64,000 nucleotides of DNA from Streptomyces lincolnensis (lineage in GTDB: Bacteria > Actinomycetota > Actinomycetes > Streptomycetales > Streptomycetaceae). Shown here piece after piece: positions 1 to 9,891 of the stretch. The stretch lies in assembly GCF_001685355.1 (NCBI RefSeq), contig NZ_CP016438.1:3348001-3412000 (forward strand). Reading direction: 5' to 3'. Positions within the stretch are counted from its first letter, which is position 1. Each line of letters begins with the position of its first letter. The position numbers and the translations under genes are program-made. A model generated the notes under the pieces. That model ran no database searches. It worked only from the letters and a program-made list of their open reading frames with translations, and had not been told where the DNA came from.

Positions 1-834
1 GACCCGCGCCCCGCCGACCGCGAGCACCGCCAGAAAGGCGAGCTGTACGGCGAGTTCGTCCGCCGAGCCGGCCACGGCCTCCCACTTGGCGCTCTTGACG
101 CCGTGCCGCCACGCCCGCCGGGCCGCCGCCTCCACCCGGGCGGTCTCCCGCTCCTCGGCACCGGACGCCTTCACCGTGCGGAACGCCCCGAAGGCCCGCT
201 CCAACGCGACGGAGATCTCCCCGACCGCCTCCTGCGAGCGTTCGGTGGCGCGGGCGATCCTCGGCATCACCAGCGCGGTGGCCCCGCCGACCAGCACGAC
301 CACGCCGAGGGTCACACCCAGGAGCACGACGTCCAGGAACGCCATCATCACGATCGCCGCCACGAAGGCCACCGCGCCGGTGGCCGCGGAGACGACCGCC
401 TGGGTGCTGACCGCCCGCAGCAGCGTGGTGTCCGAGGTGACCCGGGACATCAGGTCACCCGGCGGGATCCGCTCCCACTCCGGGATCCGCAGCCTCAACA
501 GCCGCCCCACCAGGGTGCGTCGCGCGGCCAGGACCACCGACTCCGCGGTCCGCCCCAGCACATACGCGCCGCACGCCTCGACCGCCGTGCCCAGCACCAC
601 CAGCACGGTGAGCCCGATCAGGATCCCGGCGACGGTCTCGCCCGTCGCGAGCCGGTCCACCAGTGTCTTCGTGGCCAGCGGCTGCAACAGTCCCCCGGCG
701 GCCCCGACCAGGGCGCACAGCAGGCCGAGGGCGACGGCCCACCGGTGCGGACGGACGTACGCCCACAGGGCCTTGACCGTCTGACGGCCGGACAGGGGCG
801 TCTCATCCGTCGTCGGGGCGGATGCGGTGTTCAC
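1..834 (-). CDS. ABC exporter, transmembrane half (3' end outside window)
   Basis: The minus-strand frame runs open from a GTG at 834 to the window edge (278 codons). A GAAGGAAGG ribosome site lies about 7 nt upstream of the GTG. The translation begins VNTASAPTTDE and shows the membrane-domain signatures of ABC exporters: several hydrophobic helices, a PPGDLMSRVTSD segment, and an ERAFGAFRTVKASGAEERE segment typical of the intracellular coupling region. The ATP-binding domain must lie beyond position 1, so substrate and completeness cannot be judged. It is divergent from the gene at 1031 across about 200 bp. Probably a multidrug, peptide or lipid exporter; exact class unknown. Confidence 0.8.
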   Translation of the reverse strand, partial: MNTASAPTTDETPLSGRQTVKALWAYVRPHRWAVALGLLCALVGAAGGLLQPLATKTLVDRLATGETVAGILIGLTVLVVLGTAVEACGAYVLGRTAESVVLAARRTLVGRLLRLRIPEWERIPPGDLMSRVTSDTTLLRAVSTQAVVSAATGAVAFVAAIVMMAFLDVVLLGVTLGVVVLVGGATALVMPRIARATERSQEAVGEISVALERAFGAFRTVKASGAEERETARVEAAARRAWRHGVKSAKWEAVAGSADELAVQLAFLAVLAVGGARV

Positions 835-1030
835 AGGATTCCTTCCTTCGCGGCGTGTGTCGGCCTCCAGCCTGTGATCGCGAACGCCCCGCGCCCATCC
901 GGCAACCGGCGGGTCCACCCCCGTCGAGTGGCTGAAGGCCGGTGGGCGGGGCGGTACCCGCCGACCGGCGGGGCCGTCACCGAAGCCTGCCGGATGGTCC
1001 GCCGCCCGGCGCCGACGCGACTGTCGGTGC

Positions 1031-2272
1031 ATGACACAGACACAGCCACCGCAGGACACGTCAGCCCCGCGGGAGACATCGCCGCCTCAGTCCTCCACCC
1101 CGCCCGGCCCTTCGATGGGACGCCTCGTCGGGGTGGACCTGGCGCGTGCGCTGGCGGTGTTCGGCATGTACGTCGTCCACATCGGTCCCGCGCTGTCGGC
1201 CACGGACGGTGTCGGCAGCTGGATCCGGTACCTCTCGGACGGGCACTCCTCGGTCCTGTTCGCCACCCTCGCCGGGTTCTCCCTGATGCTGCTCGCCGGC
1301 CGCCGCGAGCCGAAGACCGGCCTGGCCGGCCGGCAGGCGAAGGCCAGGATCGCGATCCGCGCCGTCGTCCTGCTGGCCCTGGGCACCGCGATGGCGATGG
1401 AGTACGGGGGCGTGGTCATCCTCGGCTTCTACGGGGTCTACTTCCTGCTGGCCCTGCCCCTGGTGCGCCTGAGCGCCAGGACACTCGCGATCACCGCGGC
1501 CGGCCTCGCCCTCGTCACACCCCAGCTGTCGTTCGCCCTGAACTCCGTGCTGACCGAACCGGTCCGGCAGAGCATCAACGCCTACGACCCGCTCCACCGG
1601 CTCAGTGACGTGGGAGTGCTCGACCTGCTGTTCACCGGCTTCTACCCGACGATCACATGGATCTCGTTCGTGGTCGCCGGTATGGCGCTGGCCCGCCTCG
1701 ACCTGTCCCGGGCCACCGTCCAGTGGCGCCTGGCCGCGTTCGCGGCCGCCCTCACCGCGGCCGCGTACGGCCTGTCCCTGCTGCTGGCCGGCAAGGACGC
1801 GCTGCGGAGCACCGCGGAGGACGGAGGGCCGTCCGGCGGCTCCGGAGCGATGTCCGGCGGCTCCGGGTCGATGCCCCCCGACGGCGCGTCACTCGAACGC
1901 GAGGCCTCGTCGCTCCTGACGGCCGGGCCGCACAGCGGCACCACGTTCGACATCATCGGCAGCGTGGGAGTGGCGATCCTCGTGATCGTGGGCGCGACGG
2001 TGGCGATGGACCGCCTGCCGCGACTGCGCCGCCTGGCCCAGCCGGTCGTCGCCGTGGGCACCATGTCCCTGACCGCCTACGTGGGCCACTTCCTCGCACA
2101 GTCCGCGCTGTCCATGCCCAGCGGGAAGAGCAGCCAGCAGTCCTGGGTGCCGCTGCTCCTGTTCGTCCTCGGGGCGACCGTGTTCGCCGCGATCTGGTCC
2201 CGCTTCTTCCGCCGCGGCCCCCTGGAGTACCTGCTCAACGCCGCCACCAGGCCGGCGCAGCGCATCCGGTGA
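1031..2272 (+). CDS. Multi-pass membrane protein, HGSNAT/DUF418-like acyltransferase fold
   Basis: 413 aa. A Pro/Thr/Ser-rich N-terminus is followed at about residue 30 by the RLVGVDLARALAVFGMYVVH segment, which resembles the first helix of heparan-alpha-glucosaminide N-acetyltransferase-type proteins. About ten hydrophobic helices follow. A Gly/Ser/Pro-rich insert (SGGSGAMSGGSGSM) sits near residue 270 between helices. No good Shine-Dalgarno precedes the ATG at 1031; a second in-frame ATG 28 codons downstream is an alternative start. The family is linked to transfer of acyl groups across the membrane, but the substrate here is unknown. It converges with the flavin reductase gene, leaving only 11 bp between stops. 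Confidence 0.7.
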   Translation: MTQTQPPQDTSAPRETSPPQSSTPPGPSMGRLVGVDLARALAVFGMYVVHIGPALSATDGVGSWIRYLSDGHSSVLFATLAGFSLMLLAGRREPKTGLAGRQAKARIAIRAVVLLALGTAMAMEYGGVVILGFYGVYFLLALPLVRLSARTLAITAAGLALVTPQLSFALNSVLTEPVRQSINAYDPLHRLSDVGVLDLLFTGFYPTITWISFVVAGMALARLDLSRATVQWRLAAFAAALTAAAYGLSLLLAGKDALRSTAEDGGPSGGSGAMSGGSGSMPPDGASLEREASSLLTAGPHSGTTFDIIGSVGVAILVIVGATVAMDRLPRLRRLAQPVVAVGTMSLTAYVGHFLAQSALSMPSGKSSQQSWVPLLLFVLGATVFAAIWSRFFRRGPLEYLLNAATRPAQRIR

Positions 2273-2283
2273 CAGGTCCCGCC

Positions 2284-2784
2284 TCAGTCGGCCAGCGTCT
2301 TGAACGTCCGTCGGTGCCAGACGAGCGGATTGCGCTCGTCGTCGGCCATCATGGCGAGCACCCGCAGCACGATGATGTCGTGGTCGCCGGCCGGGTAGGT
2401 GTGCTCGATCGTGCACTCCAGCCAGACCGGCGCACCCTCAAGGAAGATCGCTCCGGATGCCGCTTCCGCCGTGCCGAGGCCGGCGAACCGGCCCTGCTTG
2501 CCGGGGGACGCGAGTTGCCGGGCCTTGCCACTGTGCTCCTGGCCCAGGACGGATACTCCGATCGCCTGCGCGCGGGACAGCGCCGGCCAGGTCGTCGAGG
2601 TGTGCTGCACGGCGAAGGAGACCAGGGGCGGGTCGGCGGAGATCCCGACGGCGAACGACGACACGATCATCACGGTCGGGTCGCCGTGGACGCGGGCCGA
2701 GAGGGCGGCGACTCCTGACGGGAAGGCGGCGAACGCCCTCTTCAGCTCGCCGGGATCCGAGGTGAGGGCTTCCATGGTGGTCAT
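2284..2784 (-). CDS. Flavin reductase family protein (RutF/HpaC-like)
   Basis: 166 aa from the ATG at 2784, which overlaps the preceding gene's stop as ATGA; further upstream starts would intrude deeper into that gene. The protein has the FMN-binding split-barrel pattern: FRRAF-like start (ELKRAFAAFPSGVAALSA), the VSSFAVGISADPPLVSF segment that binds flavin, and a C-terminal HDIIVLRVLAM strand ending with WHRRTF. Such enzymes reduce free FMN with NAD(P)H and feed it to two-component monooxygenases. It is the last gene of the minus-strand operon that also encodes two flavin-dependent monooxygenases, so it is probably their reductase partner. Confidence 0.85.
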   Translation of the reverse strand: MTTMEALTSDPGELKRAFAAFPSGVAALSARVHGDPTVMIVSSFAVGISADPPLVSFAVQHTSTTWPALSRAQAIGVSVLGQEHSGKARQLASPGKQGRFAGLGTAEAASGAIFLEGAPVWLECTIEHTYPAGDHDIIVLRVLAMMADDERNPLVWHRRTFKTLAD

Positions 2785-3281
2785 CGTGCGGTCCTCGTCT
2801 TCGCGGTGTCGAGCACGGTCCGGCCCCACCGCCCGGCCCAGCGGGCGAGTGAGTCATCCGTCGTGTAGGTGGAGTCGAGCTGGTAGAGGCCCTGCGCCGG
2901 GCAGATCGCGCCGAGTTCCACGAGCACGGGCTTGAGCGTGAGTTCGGGGGCGAGCGCGTGCGCTGGTCCCGCACCGAGCATGAGGGGCAACGCCACCTGG
3001 CCCGCCAGGCCGGTCGCCGTGGGGAACTGGTCGAGGAAGATCTTGAGCAGGCCGGTGTACGTGCCCTTGTAGGTGGGGGATGCCGCGATCACGATGTCGG
3101 CGGACCGCACCCGCTCGACGGCCGCGGTGACGTCCGGGTCGCCCCAGGCGACCAGACCGGCCCCGAGCGCGGCGACTTCGAGGACCTCGCAGTCCAGTTC
3201 CAGGGCCGTGGCGAGGCGTTCGGCGGCGTCGCGGGTGCGCGAGCCGGGCTTGGGGTTTCCGATGACGGCGACGGCCTTCAT
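2781..3281 (-). CDS. NADPH-dependent FMN reductase (flavodoxin fold)
   Basis: 166 aa. The N-terminus [16 protein letters not shown] is the phosphate-binding loop of the SsuE/FMN_red family, and the ASPTYKGTYTGLLKIFLDQ segment is the second conserved family block. Start ATG at 3281 shares one base with the stop of the MFS gene, and its stop overlaps the next gene by 4 nt, so translation is coupled on both sides. Expected role: supply of reduced FMN to the monooxygenases in the operon, parallel to the split-barrel reductase next door. Having two unrelated flavin reductases in one operon fits the presence of two unrelated monooxygenases. Confidence 0.85.
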   Translation of the reverse strand: MKAVAVIGNPKPGSRTRDAAERLATALELDCEVLEVAALGAGLVAWGDPDVTAAVERVRSADIVIAASPTYKGTYTGLLKIFLDQFPTATGLAGQVALPLMLGAGPAHALAPELTLKPVLVELGAICPAQGLYQLDSTYTTDDSLARWAGRWGRTVLDTAKTRTAR

Positions 3282-4687
3282 CAGGCGACTCCTGTGGGTA
3301 GACGGGGTGCGGTGGCGGACACCGCGGGAGATCCGGCCCCGGGGTCGTCGACGCGGAGGAACACGGATGCGAGGAGACAGGGCAGTCCGGCGGCGGCGAG
3401 GCCGCCGAGGGTGGCGGCGTAGCCGAACCCGGCCAGGAGAACGGCGCTGACCGCGCTGCCCAGCACCGCGCCGAGTTGCTTCATGGCGTTGAAGGTTCCC
3501 GACGCCGCCCCGACCTCGTCCGGGGCGACCGTGGTCACCGCCGCGATCGACAGGGGCGACCAGACGAACGAGTTGCCCACCCCGTACACCGCGAAGGCCG
3601 CGGTCAGGGCGGGGACGGGTGCGTCGGCCGCGACGAGTACCGCCGAGGCTCCGATGGACAGGACGAGCGCCGAAGAACCGATGGCGGCGACGGCACGTGG
3701 TCCGATTCCGTTGTTGAGCCGGGCCGAGAAGGGGGCACCGAGCAGGCACACCACACCCATCGGTACGAGGGTGAGTGCCGCCGCGCCGGGGGCCAGCCCG
3801 CGCTCCTGCTGGAGGTAGAGCATCAGGGGGATCATGGCCGAGCCCGCGCAGAAGGCCGCGGCGGCGCCGCCCCAGGCCGCGATGACGAATCCACGGCTGT
3901 GCAGCAGCGCGACCGGCACGAGCGCGCGCTGTCCGTCGCGGCGTTGCAGCCAGACGACGGCCGCGACGACCAGCACGCCGACGACAGCGAGAAGCGAGCG
4001 CGGTACGCCCCACACGTGGGCGCTCGCGGCGTCCGTGCCCTGGATGCCGAGGACGAGCGCGCCGACGCCCGTGGCGTTCGCGCAGATCGCCCACACCGGG
4101 ATGCCCGCCTTCTGGCGTGGCAGGGCCGGGACGAACGCGGCCACGGCGACCATGGCGGCGACGCCGACCGGGACGTTGACCCAGAACACCGCGGGCCAGC
4201 CGCCGGCGGCGACGAGCAGGCCGCCGACGAGCGGCCCGGCGGCCACCGCGGCTCCGCCGACCGCGCCCCAGATGCCGAGCGCGACGGCGAGGCGCGGCGG
4301 CTGGAACAGCGCCTTGATGAGGGTGAGGCACTGCGGTGTCATCAGCGCGGCACCGATGCCCTGGACCACCCGCCAGCCGATGAGTTCCCCGACGGTGGTG
4401 GCCAGCGCGCACAGCAGCGATCCGAGGGTGAACGCCGCGAGTCCGATCAGGTGGACGCGCCGGTGGCCGTAGCGGTCGCCCAGGCGTCCCGCGGTGATCA
4501 GGGGGACCGCGTAGGCGATGAGGTAGGCGCTGTTGACCCAGATCGCGAGGGTCTCGCTGGTGTGCAGGCCGGTGATCAGCGCGGGCAGCGCGACGGAGGT
4601 GACGGTGCTGTCCAGCAGCAGCATGAAGAACCCCGCGCACAGGCTGCCGAGGGCGAGCCAGTGGCGTCGCTCGCTCCCTGCGGTCAT
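3281..4687 (-). CDS. MFS transporter, DHA2 (14-helix) type
   Basis: 468 aa using ATG 4687, just one base after the stop of the upstream monooxygenase gene. The sequence has the DHA2 signatures: [14 protein letters not shown] in helix 1, [25 protein letters not shown] (motif A region), and [18 protein letters not shown]. About 14 hydrophobic helices are visible. Family members use the proton gradient for drug/H+ exchange. In this operon it may expel a toxic substrate or breakdown product, or import the substrate; the sequence does not tell which. Confidence 0.85.
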   Translation of the reverse strand: MTAGSERRHWLALGSLCAGFFMLLLDSTVTSVALPALITGLHTSETLAIWVNSAYLIAYAVPLITAGRLGDRYGHRRVHLIGLAAFTLGSLLCALATTVGELIGWRVVQGIGAALMTPQCLTLIKALFQPPRLAVALGIWGAVGGAAVAAGPLVGGLLVAAGGWPAVFWVNVPVGVAAMVAVAAFVPALPRQKAGIPVWAICANATGVGALVLGIQGTDAASAHVWGVPRSLLAVVGVLVVAAVVWLQRRDGQRALVPVALLHSRGFVIAAWGGAAAAFCAGSAMIPLMLYLQQERGLAPGAAALTLVPMGVVCLLGAPFSARLNNGIGPRAVAAIGSSALVLSIGASAVLVAADAPVPALTAAFAVYGVGNSFVWSPLSIAAVTTVAPDEVGAASGTFNAMKQLGAVLGSAVSAVLLAGFGYAATLGGLAAAGLPCLLASVFLRVDDPGAGSPAVSATAPRLPTGVA

Positions 4688-4688
4688 C

Positions 4689-6023
4689 TCACACCGCCAG
4701 GTTCTCGCGCAGCGTGGCGCCGGTGGGGGCCGGCGCGAGGGCACCGCGGCGGCGCAGCTCGGGCAGCAGCAGCTCGCCGATCTCGGTCAAGCCCGAGGGC
4801 ATGGCCAGCGGGCTGGAGATCATGTAGCCGCCGCGTGATCCGGTGGCGGCGAAGTTCTCCTGCAACGCGTCGGCGACGGTGGCGGGGTCGCCGACGACAC
4901 TGTGGTCGAGACCCGTGGCCCGGCCGCGACCGTGCGTGAAGAACTCGGCGCGGCTCATCGTGTGGTCCTCGCCGAACTCCGCGATGAGCGAGGCGACGAG
5001 GCCCGCGGGGCTCGCGTTGGCCGCGACGAGCTCGTCACGCAGCTCGGCCAGGCGGAAGGAGTGCGGCAGGGTCGACAGGTCGTAGCCGGCGTTGTGCGAC
5101 AGGTACGTGGCGACGGCTTCCTCGTTCCAGAACTCGTGGACCGAGTCGCGGCGTGCCCGTGCTTCGGCCGTCGTGCGACCGACGATGACCTGGGTGGCCC
5201 AGAGGATGCCCATGCGGTCCGGGTCGCGCCCCTCGGCGAGGAGGGCTTCGTCGAGCAGCTCGCGGTGGCGCTGCTGGGCGGTGAGGCTGCCGCCGAAGCC
5301 GAAGACGAGATCGGCGAACCGCGCCGACGCGGCGATGCCCCGGGGCGAGTTGCCCGCCTGGACGATCAGCGGGTGGTGCTGCGGACCGGGGACCGACGCC
5401 AGCGGGCCCTTGACGGTGAAGAAGCGCCCCTCGTGGTCGATCGGACGCACCTTCGCCGGGTCGGCGAACCGGCCCGTGCTCCGGTCGCGGACGATGGCGT
5501 CGGGCGCCACCGAGTCCCACAGCGCGCGGCAGACCGCGATGAACTCCTCCATCCGCTCGTAGCGCAGGCCGTGGTCCATCAGCTCGCCGAACCCGTAGTT
5601 CGCCGCGTCCGCGCCGCGCGTCGACGCCACCACGTTGAAGGCGATGCGCCCCCTGGTCACGTGGTCGAGCGAGTTCAGCAGCCGGGCGACGTAGAACGGG
5701 TGCATGAACGTCGAGGAATAGGTCAGCCCGAAGCCGATCCTCTCGGTCACGGTGGACATGGCCGCGATGACCGGCGACATGTCGTGGCGCGGCCACTGGA
5801 TGCCCCACTCCACGGCCGGTTCGATACTCCCCCGCCAGGTGCTGGGGATGCCGCTGCCGTCACCGAAGAACAGCATCCCGACGCCGGCGCGTTCGGCCGT
5901 CCGCGCCAGTTCCATGAACATGCGTACGTCCGGGAAGTCCAGCCCGACCCAGGAGCCCTGCCGGGCCCACGCACCCTCGGTGTGGGTGAAGGAGAGGTCG
6001 TAGCCGATGTGCATGCCGGTCAC
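4689..6023 (-). CDS. LLM-class flavin monooxygenase, SnaA/NtaA/DszA subgroup
   Basis: 444 aa from GTG 6023, which overlaps the isochorismatase stop as GTGA; an internal ATG three codons later is also possible. The protein is a bacterial luciferase-like TIM barrel: [15 protein letters not shown] at the N-terminus, [45 protein letters not shown], and [13 protein letters not shown] are characteristic of the nitrilotriacetate/desulfurisation subgroup. These enzymes use FMNH2 and O2 to cleave C-N or C-S bonds. Reductase partners are encoded downstream in the same operon. Substrate unknown. Confidence 0.85.
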   Translation of the reverse strand: MTGMHIGYDLSFTHTEGAWARQGSWVGLDFPDVRMFMELARTAERAGVGMLFFGDGSGIPSTWRGSIEPAVEWGIQWPRHDMSPVIAAMSTVTERIGFGLTYSSTFMHPFYVARLLNSLDHVTRGRIAFNVVASTRGADAANYGFGELMDHGLRYERMEEFIAVCRALWDSVAPDAIVRDRSTGRFADPAKVRPIDHEGRFFTVKGPLASVPGPQHHPLIVQAGNSPRGIAASARFADLVFGFGGSLTAQQRHRELLDEALLAEGRDPDRMGILWATQVIVGRTTAEARARRDSVHEFWNEEAVATYLSHNAGYDLSTLPHSFRLAELRDELVAANASPAGLVASLIAEFGEDHTMSRAEFFTHGRGRATGLDHSVVGDPATVADALQENFAATGSRGGYMISSPLAMPSGLTEIGELLLPELRRRGALAPAPTGATLRENLAV

Positions 6024-6682
6024 CGTGCCGCCTTCTTCCACAGGCCCACGACCTCGTCGGTGTCGCTGAGCACGGCCACGTTGAGTCCCAGCTGGGTGAG
6101 GGCCGCGGCGTTGACGTCGAGGTCGTAGGCGGCCGTGGCGTCCCGGGGGACGACGACGGGCCAGTCCAGTTGCAGGGCGTCCTGGGCGGTCGCGTAGACG
6201 CAGCACTCGCTCGTCAGGCCCACGACGGTGAGCCAGCCGCGGCCGGCCGCGCGCAGCCGCGCGTCGAGGTCGGTGCCGAGGAAACCGCTGTACGCCCGCT
6301 TGACCACACGCGTTTCGCCCTCGGCGGGCCGCGTCCGGTACCACTCGGCCCCCGACGTGCCGAGGACGCACGGCTCGGCCGGGCCCATGGGGGCGTCGTA
6401 GTCGCCCCCGCGCAGCCAGTTGCTCGAACGCCACGGCCGGGCGGGCTCACTGCCCAACTCGACCCAGACGACGGGCACCGCGGCCGCGCGGGCGGCGTCG
6501 ACGAGGGCGCCGACGCGGGTGACCGCCCGGTCGAGGGCCGACAGGGCGGCATCTGTCAGGCCGTAGTCCTTCAGGCGTTCCGGATCGGCGAAGTCGCGCT
6601 GCACGTCGACCACGACCAGCGCGGGCCCGCTGCCGGGCCGGGTGAGGTGGGCGAGCTGTCTGTCCCGCAGGTCGGACGTCAT
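6020..6682 (-). CDS. Isochorismatase-family hydrolase (RutB-like)
   Basis: 220 aa with the complete cysteine-hydrolase triad of the family: Asp26 in ALVVVDVQRDF, Lys128 in VVKRAYSGF, and Cys161 in LTSECCVYATA. The K-x2-YSGF motif is shared with RutB, which hydrolyses ureidoacrylate-type products of pyrimidine ring opening. Both ends overlap neighbours by 4 nt. Placed directly after the RutA-like monooxygenase gene, it probably hydrolyses an amide or carbamate released by that enzyme. Identity with RutB itself cannot be claimed, because other parts of the Rut pathway (RutC, D, E, G) are not present. Confidence 0.82.
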   Translation of the reverse strand: MTSDLRDRQLAHLTRPGSGPALVVVDVQRDFADPERLKDYGLTDAALSALDRAVTRVGALVDAARAAAVPVVWVELGSEPARPWRSSNWLRGGDYDAPMGPAEPCVLGTSGAEWYRTRPAEGETRVVKRAYSGFLGTDLDARLRAAGRGWLTVVGLTSECCVYATAQDALQLDWPVVVPRDATAAYDLDVNAAALTQLGLNVAVLSDTDEVVGLWKKAAR

Positions 6683-7740
6683 CCCGCCACCTCGTCACGG
6701 GCGCGCAGGACCGGCAGCACCGTCTCGCCGAACAGCAGCATGTCCTCGTCGTACTCCGGGAAGATCAGCATCAGCCCGTCGAGGTCGGCCTCGCGCACGA
6801 TGTACTCGATGTGCTCGGTGACCGTCCGCGCCGATCCGGCGACGTACGGGGTCTGGAACGCCGCCTCGCCGCCCGCGCCGTCGGCCCACGCGCGGGCCTG
6901 GTCCTCGGGGATGCCCCAGGTGCGGCGCATGTGGGCCAGTGCCTCGCGGTCGAGGCCCGCGCCCCACTCCTTGACCTTCTTGGCGGCCAGTTCGTCGGTC
7001 TCGTCCTGGACGACGGTGAGCATCGAGTAGGTCTTGCAGACACGTCCCTCGGCCCTCGCCCGGGCGTGGACGTCCGCCGAGAGCGTCCGCATCTCGTCGA
7101 GGCTTTCGGCGGCGAGGAAGGCGCCGTCGGCGTACCTGGCCTGGAAGCGCCGGGCCTCCTGCGACCTCCCCGCGTTGATGAGGGTCGGGCGGGTGGCCGG
7201 GTGCGGGCGGGACTCGCAGTCGACGAGGTCGAAGTACGGCGTGCTCATGGTGACGGAGTCCTCGGTCCACAGCCGGGTGACCGCCTCCGTCCACAGCTCC
7301 GTCATCTCGTAGCGGTCCGCGTGACCGAGCCGCGGGTCCCACTCCCCGAACTGCTCGAACTCGCCCGCGTAGGAGCCGTTGACGATGTTCATGCCGGCGC
7401 GGCCACCGGAGATGTCCTGGAGGGTGGCGACCATCTTCGCGGCGATGGCGGGGTTGTGGACGTTCGCGTGCAGGGTCGCCCAGATCTTGACGCGGCTGGT
7501 GGCCTCGGCGAGCGCCGCCATCATCGTCATCGACTCCAGCGAGCGGCCCCAGTGGTCGGTGCTGCCGCCGAAGCCGCGCCACTTCGCCATCGACATGACG
7601 AAGTCGAGGCCGATGGTCTCCGCGTGCAGGGCGGCGCGCTTGTTCCACTCGTAGTTCGCCTCGGGATGCGGGGCGGTCGTGGACAGCATCCATCCGCCGT
7701 TCCCGATGGGGAGGAAGATTCCGTACTCTTTCGCGGGCAC
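6679..7740 (-). CDS. RutA-like LLM flavin monooxygenase (pyrimidine-oxygenase family)
   Basis: 353 aa. From memory of the E. coli RutA sequence, the N-terminus YGIFLPIGNGGWMLSTTAP, the MSMAKWRGFGG block and ISGGRAGMNIVNG align closely with RutA, which inserts O2 into uracil and opens the ring using FMNH2. This is a different subgroup from the second monooxygenase of the operon. Start ATG 7740 lies 31 bp after the binding-protein gene; its stop overlaps the RutB-like gene. The RutA-RutB order is conserved here, so ring opening followed by hydrolysis is a reasonable inference. Substrate is inferred only as a pyrimidine or similar N-heterocycle. Confidence 0.83.
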   Translation of the reverse strand: MPAKEYGIFLPIGNGGWMLSTTAPHPEANYEWNKRAALHAETIGLDFVMSMAKWRGFGGSTDHWGRSLESMTMMAALAEATSRVKIWATLHANVHNPAIAAKMVATLQDISGGRAGMNIVNGSYAGEFEQFGEWDPRLGHADRYEMTELWTEAVTRLWTEDSVTMSTPYFDLVDCESRPHPATRPTLINAGRSQEARRFQARYADGAFLAAESLDEMRTLSADVHARARAEGRVCKTYSMLTVVQDETDELAAKKVKEWGAGLDREALAHMRRTWGIPEDQARAWADGAGGEAAFQTPYVAGSARTVTEHIEYIVREADLDGLMLIFPEYDEDMLLFGETVLPVLRARDEVAG

Positions 7741-7771
7741 GTGTGTGCGCCTTTCCGTGAGGTTCCTGCGG

Positions 7772-8914
7772 CTACGGGGCGGGCCAGACCAGCTTGTCGT
7801 CCGCGTGGACGGCCTTGACGTACGAGGTGTCGAACCATCCCTCGGCCCGGCCGGCGGTCACGCTGTCGGGCACGATCCCGAACCGGTGCAGCATGTCCAC
7901 GATCCCCGCGACGTTCTTCGGGTCGATGGCGCCCAGCGGCCGGCCGGCCGTCGGATGGTCCTTCACGATCTGAGTCTCGGTCTTCCAGATGGCCGTGTTC
8001 AGTTTCTTGTCGTACGTCGGTCCGGACAGCTGTGCCGCGTACCCGACACACTCGGCGATGTGCTTGTCGTCGGCGCCGCAGTAGTCGTAGGCGTGCAGGG
8101 CGGCGCGCAGGATGTCCTCGACGGCGTGCGGGTGCGCCTTGGCGAACGCCGGGTCGACCGCCATCGCGCCGAGCGAGCTCGGGACGCCGTAGTCGATGGG
8201 CTTCCACACCGTGACGGCGTCGCCGGCCGCCCTGAGCTGGTTGGGCTCGTTGGAGACGAACCCCGTGAGGGCTTCGAGGCCGCCCTGCCTGCGCGGCAGT
8301 ACGGAGGGGTCGTAGCCCTGTTTGACCAGCTTGAGCGAGTCCCACCGGACTCCGGCCTTGACCAGCATCGCCCGGACGGTGGCCGGCACGTAGCCCTTGT
8401 GGCCGACGACCTTGCCGTCGAGCTGGGTCAGCCTGGTGATGTCCTTGTTCGTCATCAGGACCTCCAGGCCGGCGTTCGAGTACGAGGAGATGCCTGTGAT
8501 GTCGATCCCGTTGGCCCGGGCCTGGATGACGTCCTGCTCGGCGACGGGACTCACGGTCGCCCGGCCGCCGGCGAGCAGCTTGGTGTTCTGCGCCGTGTCG
8601 CCGGTGCCGGGCTTGAGGACCACGTTCAGGCAGAGGTCCTTGAAGTAGCCGAGCCTGCTCGCGGCGATGTACTCGAGGATCGACACCGACGACTGGTACT
8701 GGTACCCCGACAGGTAGGTGATCGTGCCGGCGGCCTTGTTCTGGGCGCACCGCTCGGCGGAGATCGCGGACCCTTCCGAGCCGGTCGAGGTACCGGCGCC
8801 GGCCTCCGAGCCGCATCCGGCGACGCCGGCCGTCAGCGCGATCGCGGCGAGGGCGGCGAGCCCCGATCTCATGGGACGGGACTGCACAGGTGACATGGGT
8901 GAGGTGGGTGACAT
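7772..8914 (-). CDS. ABC importer substrate-binding lipoprotein, NMT1/THI5-like
   Basis: 380 aa. The N-terminus has a basic/hydrophobic signal ending in a lipobox (GVAGCGSEAG), so it should be lipid-anchored outside the membrane. The body (SGYQYQSSVSILEYIAASRLGYFKDLCLNVVLKPG, split here by family blocks) matches the NMT1/THI5 family, whose members bind pyrimidine thiamine precursors, riboflavin, or sulfonates. Start chosen at ATG 8914 because a GGAG lies 9 nt upstream; an imperfect 18-bp tandem duplication puts a second ATG at 8896, and a third candidate at 8872 sits right before the signal. It heads the enzyme part of the operon. Confidence 0.83.
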   Translation of the reverse strand: MSPTSPMSPVQSRPMRSGLAALAAIALTAGVAGCGSEAGAGTSTGSEGSAISAERCAQNKAAGTITYLSGYQYQSSVSILEYIAASRLGYFKDLCLNVVLKPGTGDTAQNTKLLAGGRATVSPVAEQDVIQARANGIDITGISSYSNAGLEVLMTNKDITRLTQLDGKVVGHKGYVPATVRAMLVKAGVRWDSLKLVKQGYDPSVLPRRQGGLEALTGFVSNEPNQLRAAGDAVTVWKPIDYGVPSSLGAMAVDPAFAKAHPHAVEDILRAALHAYDYCGADDKHIAECVGYAAQLSGPTYDKKLNTAIWKTETQIVKDHPTAGRPLGAIDPKNVAGIVDMLHRFGIVPDSVTAGRAEGWFDTSYVKAVHADDKLVWPAP

Positions 8915-9023
8915 GGGTGACTACTCCGAACTGGCGGTGACCGCCGGGGAACGGTGCGGATGAGGGCATGCGTCGCCGAGCCCCCGCCGTCGCGGGCCAC
9001 GGGGCGCCGGGAGGTGAGCGGTG

Positions 9024-9878
9024 TCAGTCGTGGGCGCTGTCGTGCCAGTGGAGAACGCGGCGCTCGACCAGCGTCACGGCGAGCAGCAGCAGCACACCCA
9101 TGACCGCGAGGACGAGGATCGAGGCGTATACGACCGGCAGCTGGTTCATGGACGAGGCCGTGCTGATCGCGGTGCCCAGGCCCCGGGTCGATCCCGACGC
9201 CGACATCTCGGCCACCACGGCGCCGACGATCGACAGCGGGAGGACGATGCGCAGCGCCGCGAACAGGTACGGCAGCGCGTTGGGGATGCGCACGTGCCAC
9301 AGCAGCTCGAAGCGGCCGGCATCCATCGTCCGGTACACCTGCACCACCTGCTGCGGCACGGACCGCAGACCGGTCGCGGCGTTGATGAGGACCGGGAAGA
9401 AGCAGATCAGGCCGGCGATGACGAGTTTGGGCAGCGGACCGAAGCCGAAGGCGACGACCAGGGCGGGTGCGATCGCCACGAGCGGGGTGACGTTGAGCAC
9501 GACGGCGATCGGCATGACGGCCCGGCGCAGGAGCGGGAGTTCGGTCGTCAGCACCGCCAGCGCGAACGCGGCGACGAAGCCCATCGCGAGGCCGGCCACC
9601 GCTTCTCCCAGGGTGACCAGGGCGTTGTCGACGTAGTAGCCGAGCTGGGTGGTGAGCGAGCTGCCGATGGCCGACAGCGGCGGCAGCAGGTAGGGCAGTT
9701 TCTCGGCTCCCCACTGCCACAGGGCGGCGAGGAACGCCAGCATGACGAGGAGGGGCGCCCAGACGGAGGGGCGGATCCAGGCGATCCGGGACCTCGGATG
9801 CCTGAGGCTGAAGCGCGACGGTCCGGTGGGCTGCTCCGTCTCGGCCGCCGGGGTGGTGCGTTCGTCGGTAACGGTCAT
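9024..9878 (-). CDS. ABC importer permease (SsuC/TauC/ThiX type)
   Basis: 284 aa from ATG 9878. Six hydrophobic helices plus the cytoplasmic EAA-like loop (VYRTMDAGRFELLWHVRIPNALPYLFAALRI) identify a BPD_transp_1 permease of the nitrate/sulfonate/thiamine-precursor group. The gene lies 13 bp after the ATPase gene and 109 bp before the binding-protein gene, completing a three-part importer. The gene direction and spacing support one transcript with the catabolic genes. Confidence 0.85.
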   Translation of the reverse strand: MTVTDERTTPAAETEQPTGPSRFSLRHPRSRIAWIRPSVWAPLLVMLAFLAALWQWGAEKLPYLLPPLSAIGSSLTTQLGYYVDNALVTLGEAVAGLAMGFVAAFALAVLTTELPLLRRAVMPIAVVLNVTPLVAIAPALVVAFGFGPLPKLVIAGLICFFPVLINAATGLRSVPQQVVQVYRTMDAGRFELLWHVRIPNALPYLFAALRIVLPLSIVGAVVAEMSASGSTRGLGTAISTASSMNQLPVVYASILVLAVMGVLLLLAVTLVERRVLHWHDSAHD

Positions 9879-9891
9879 CTCCACGCCCCGC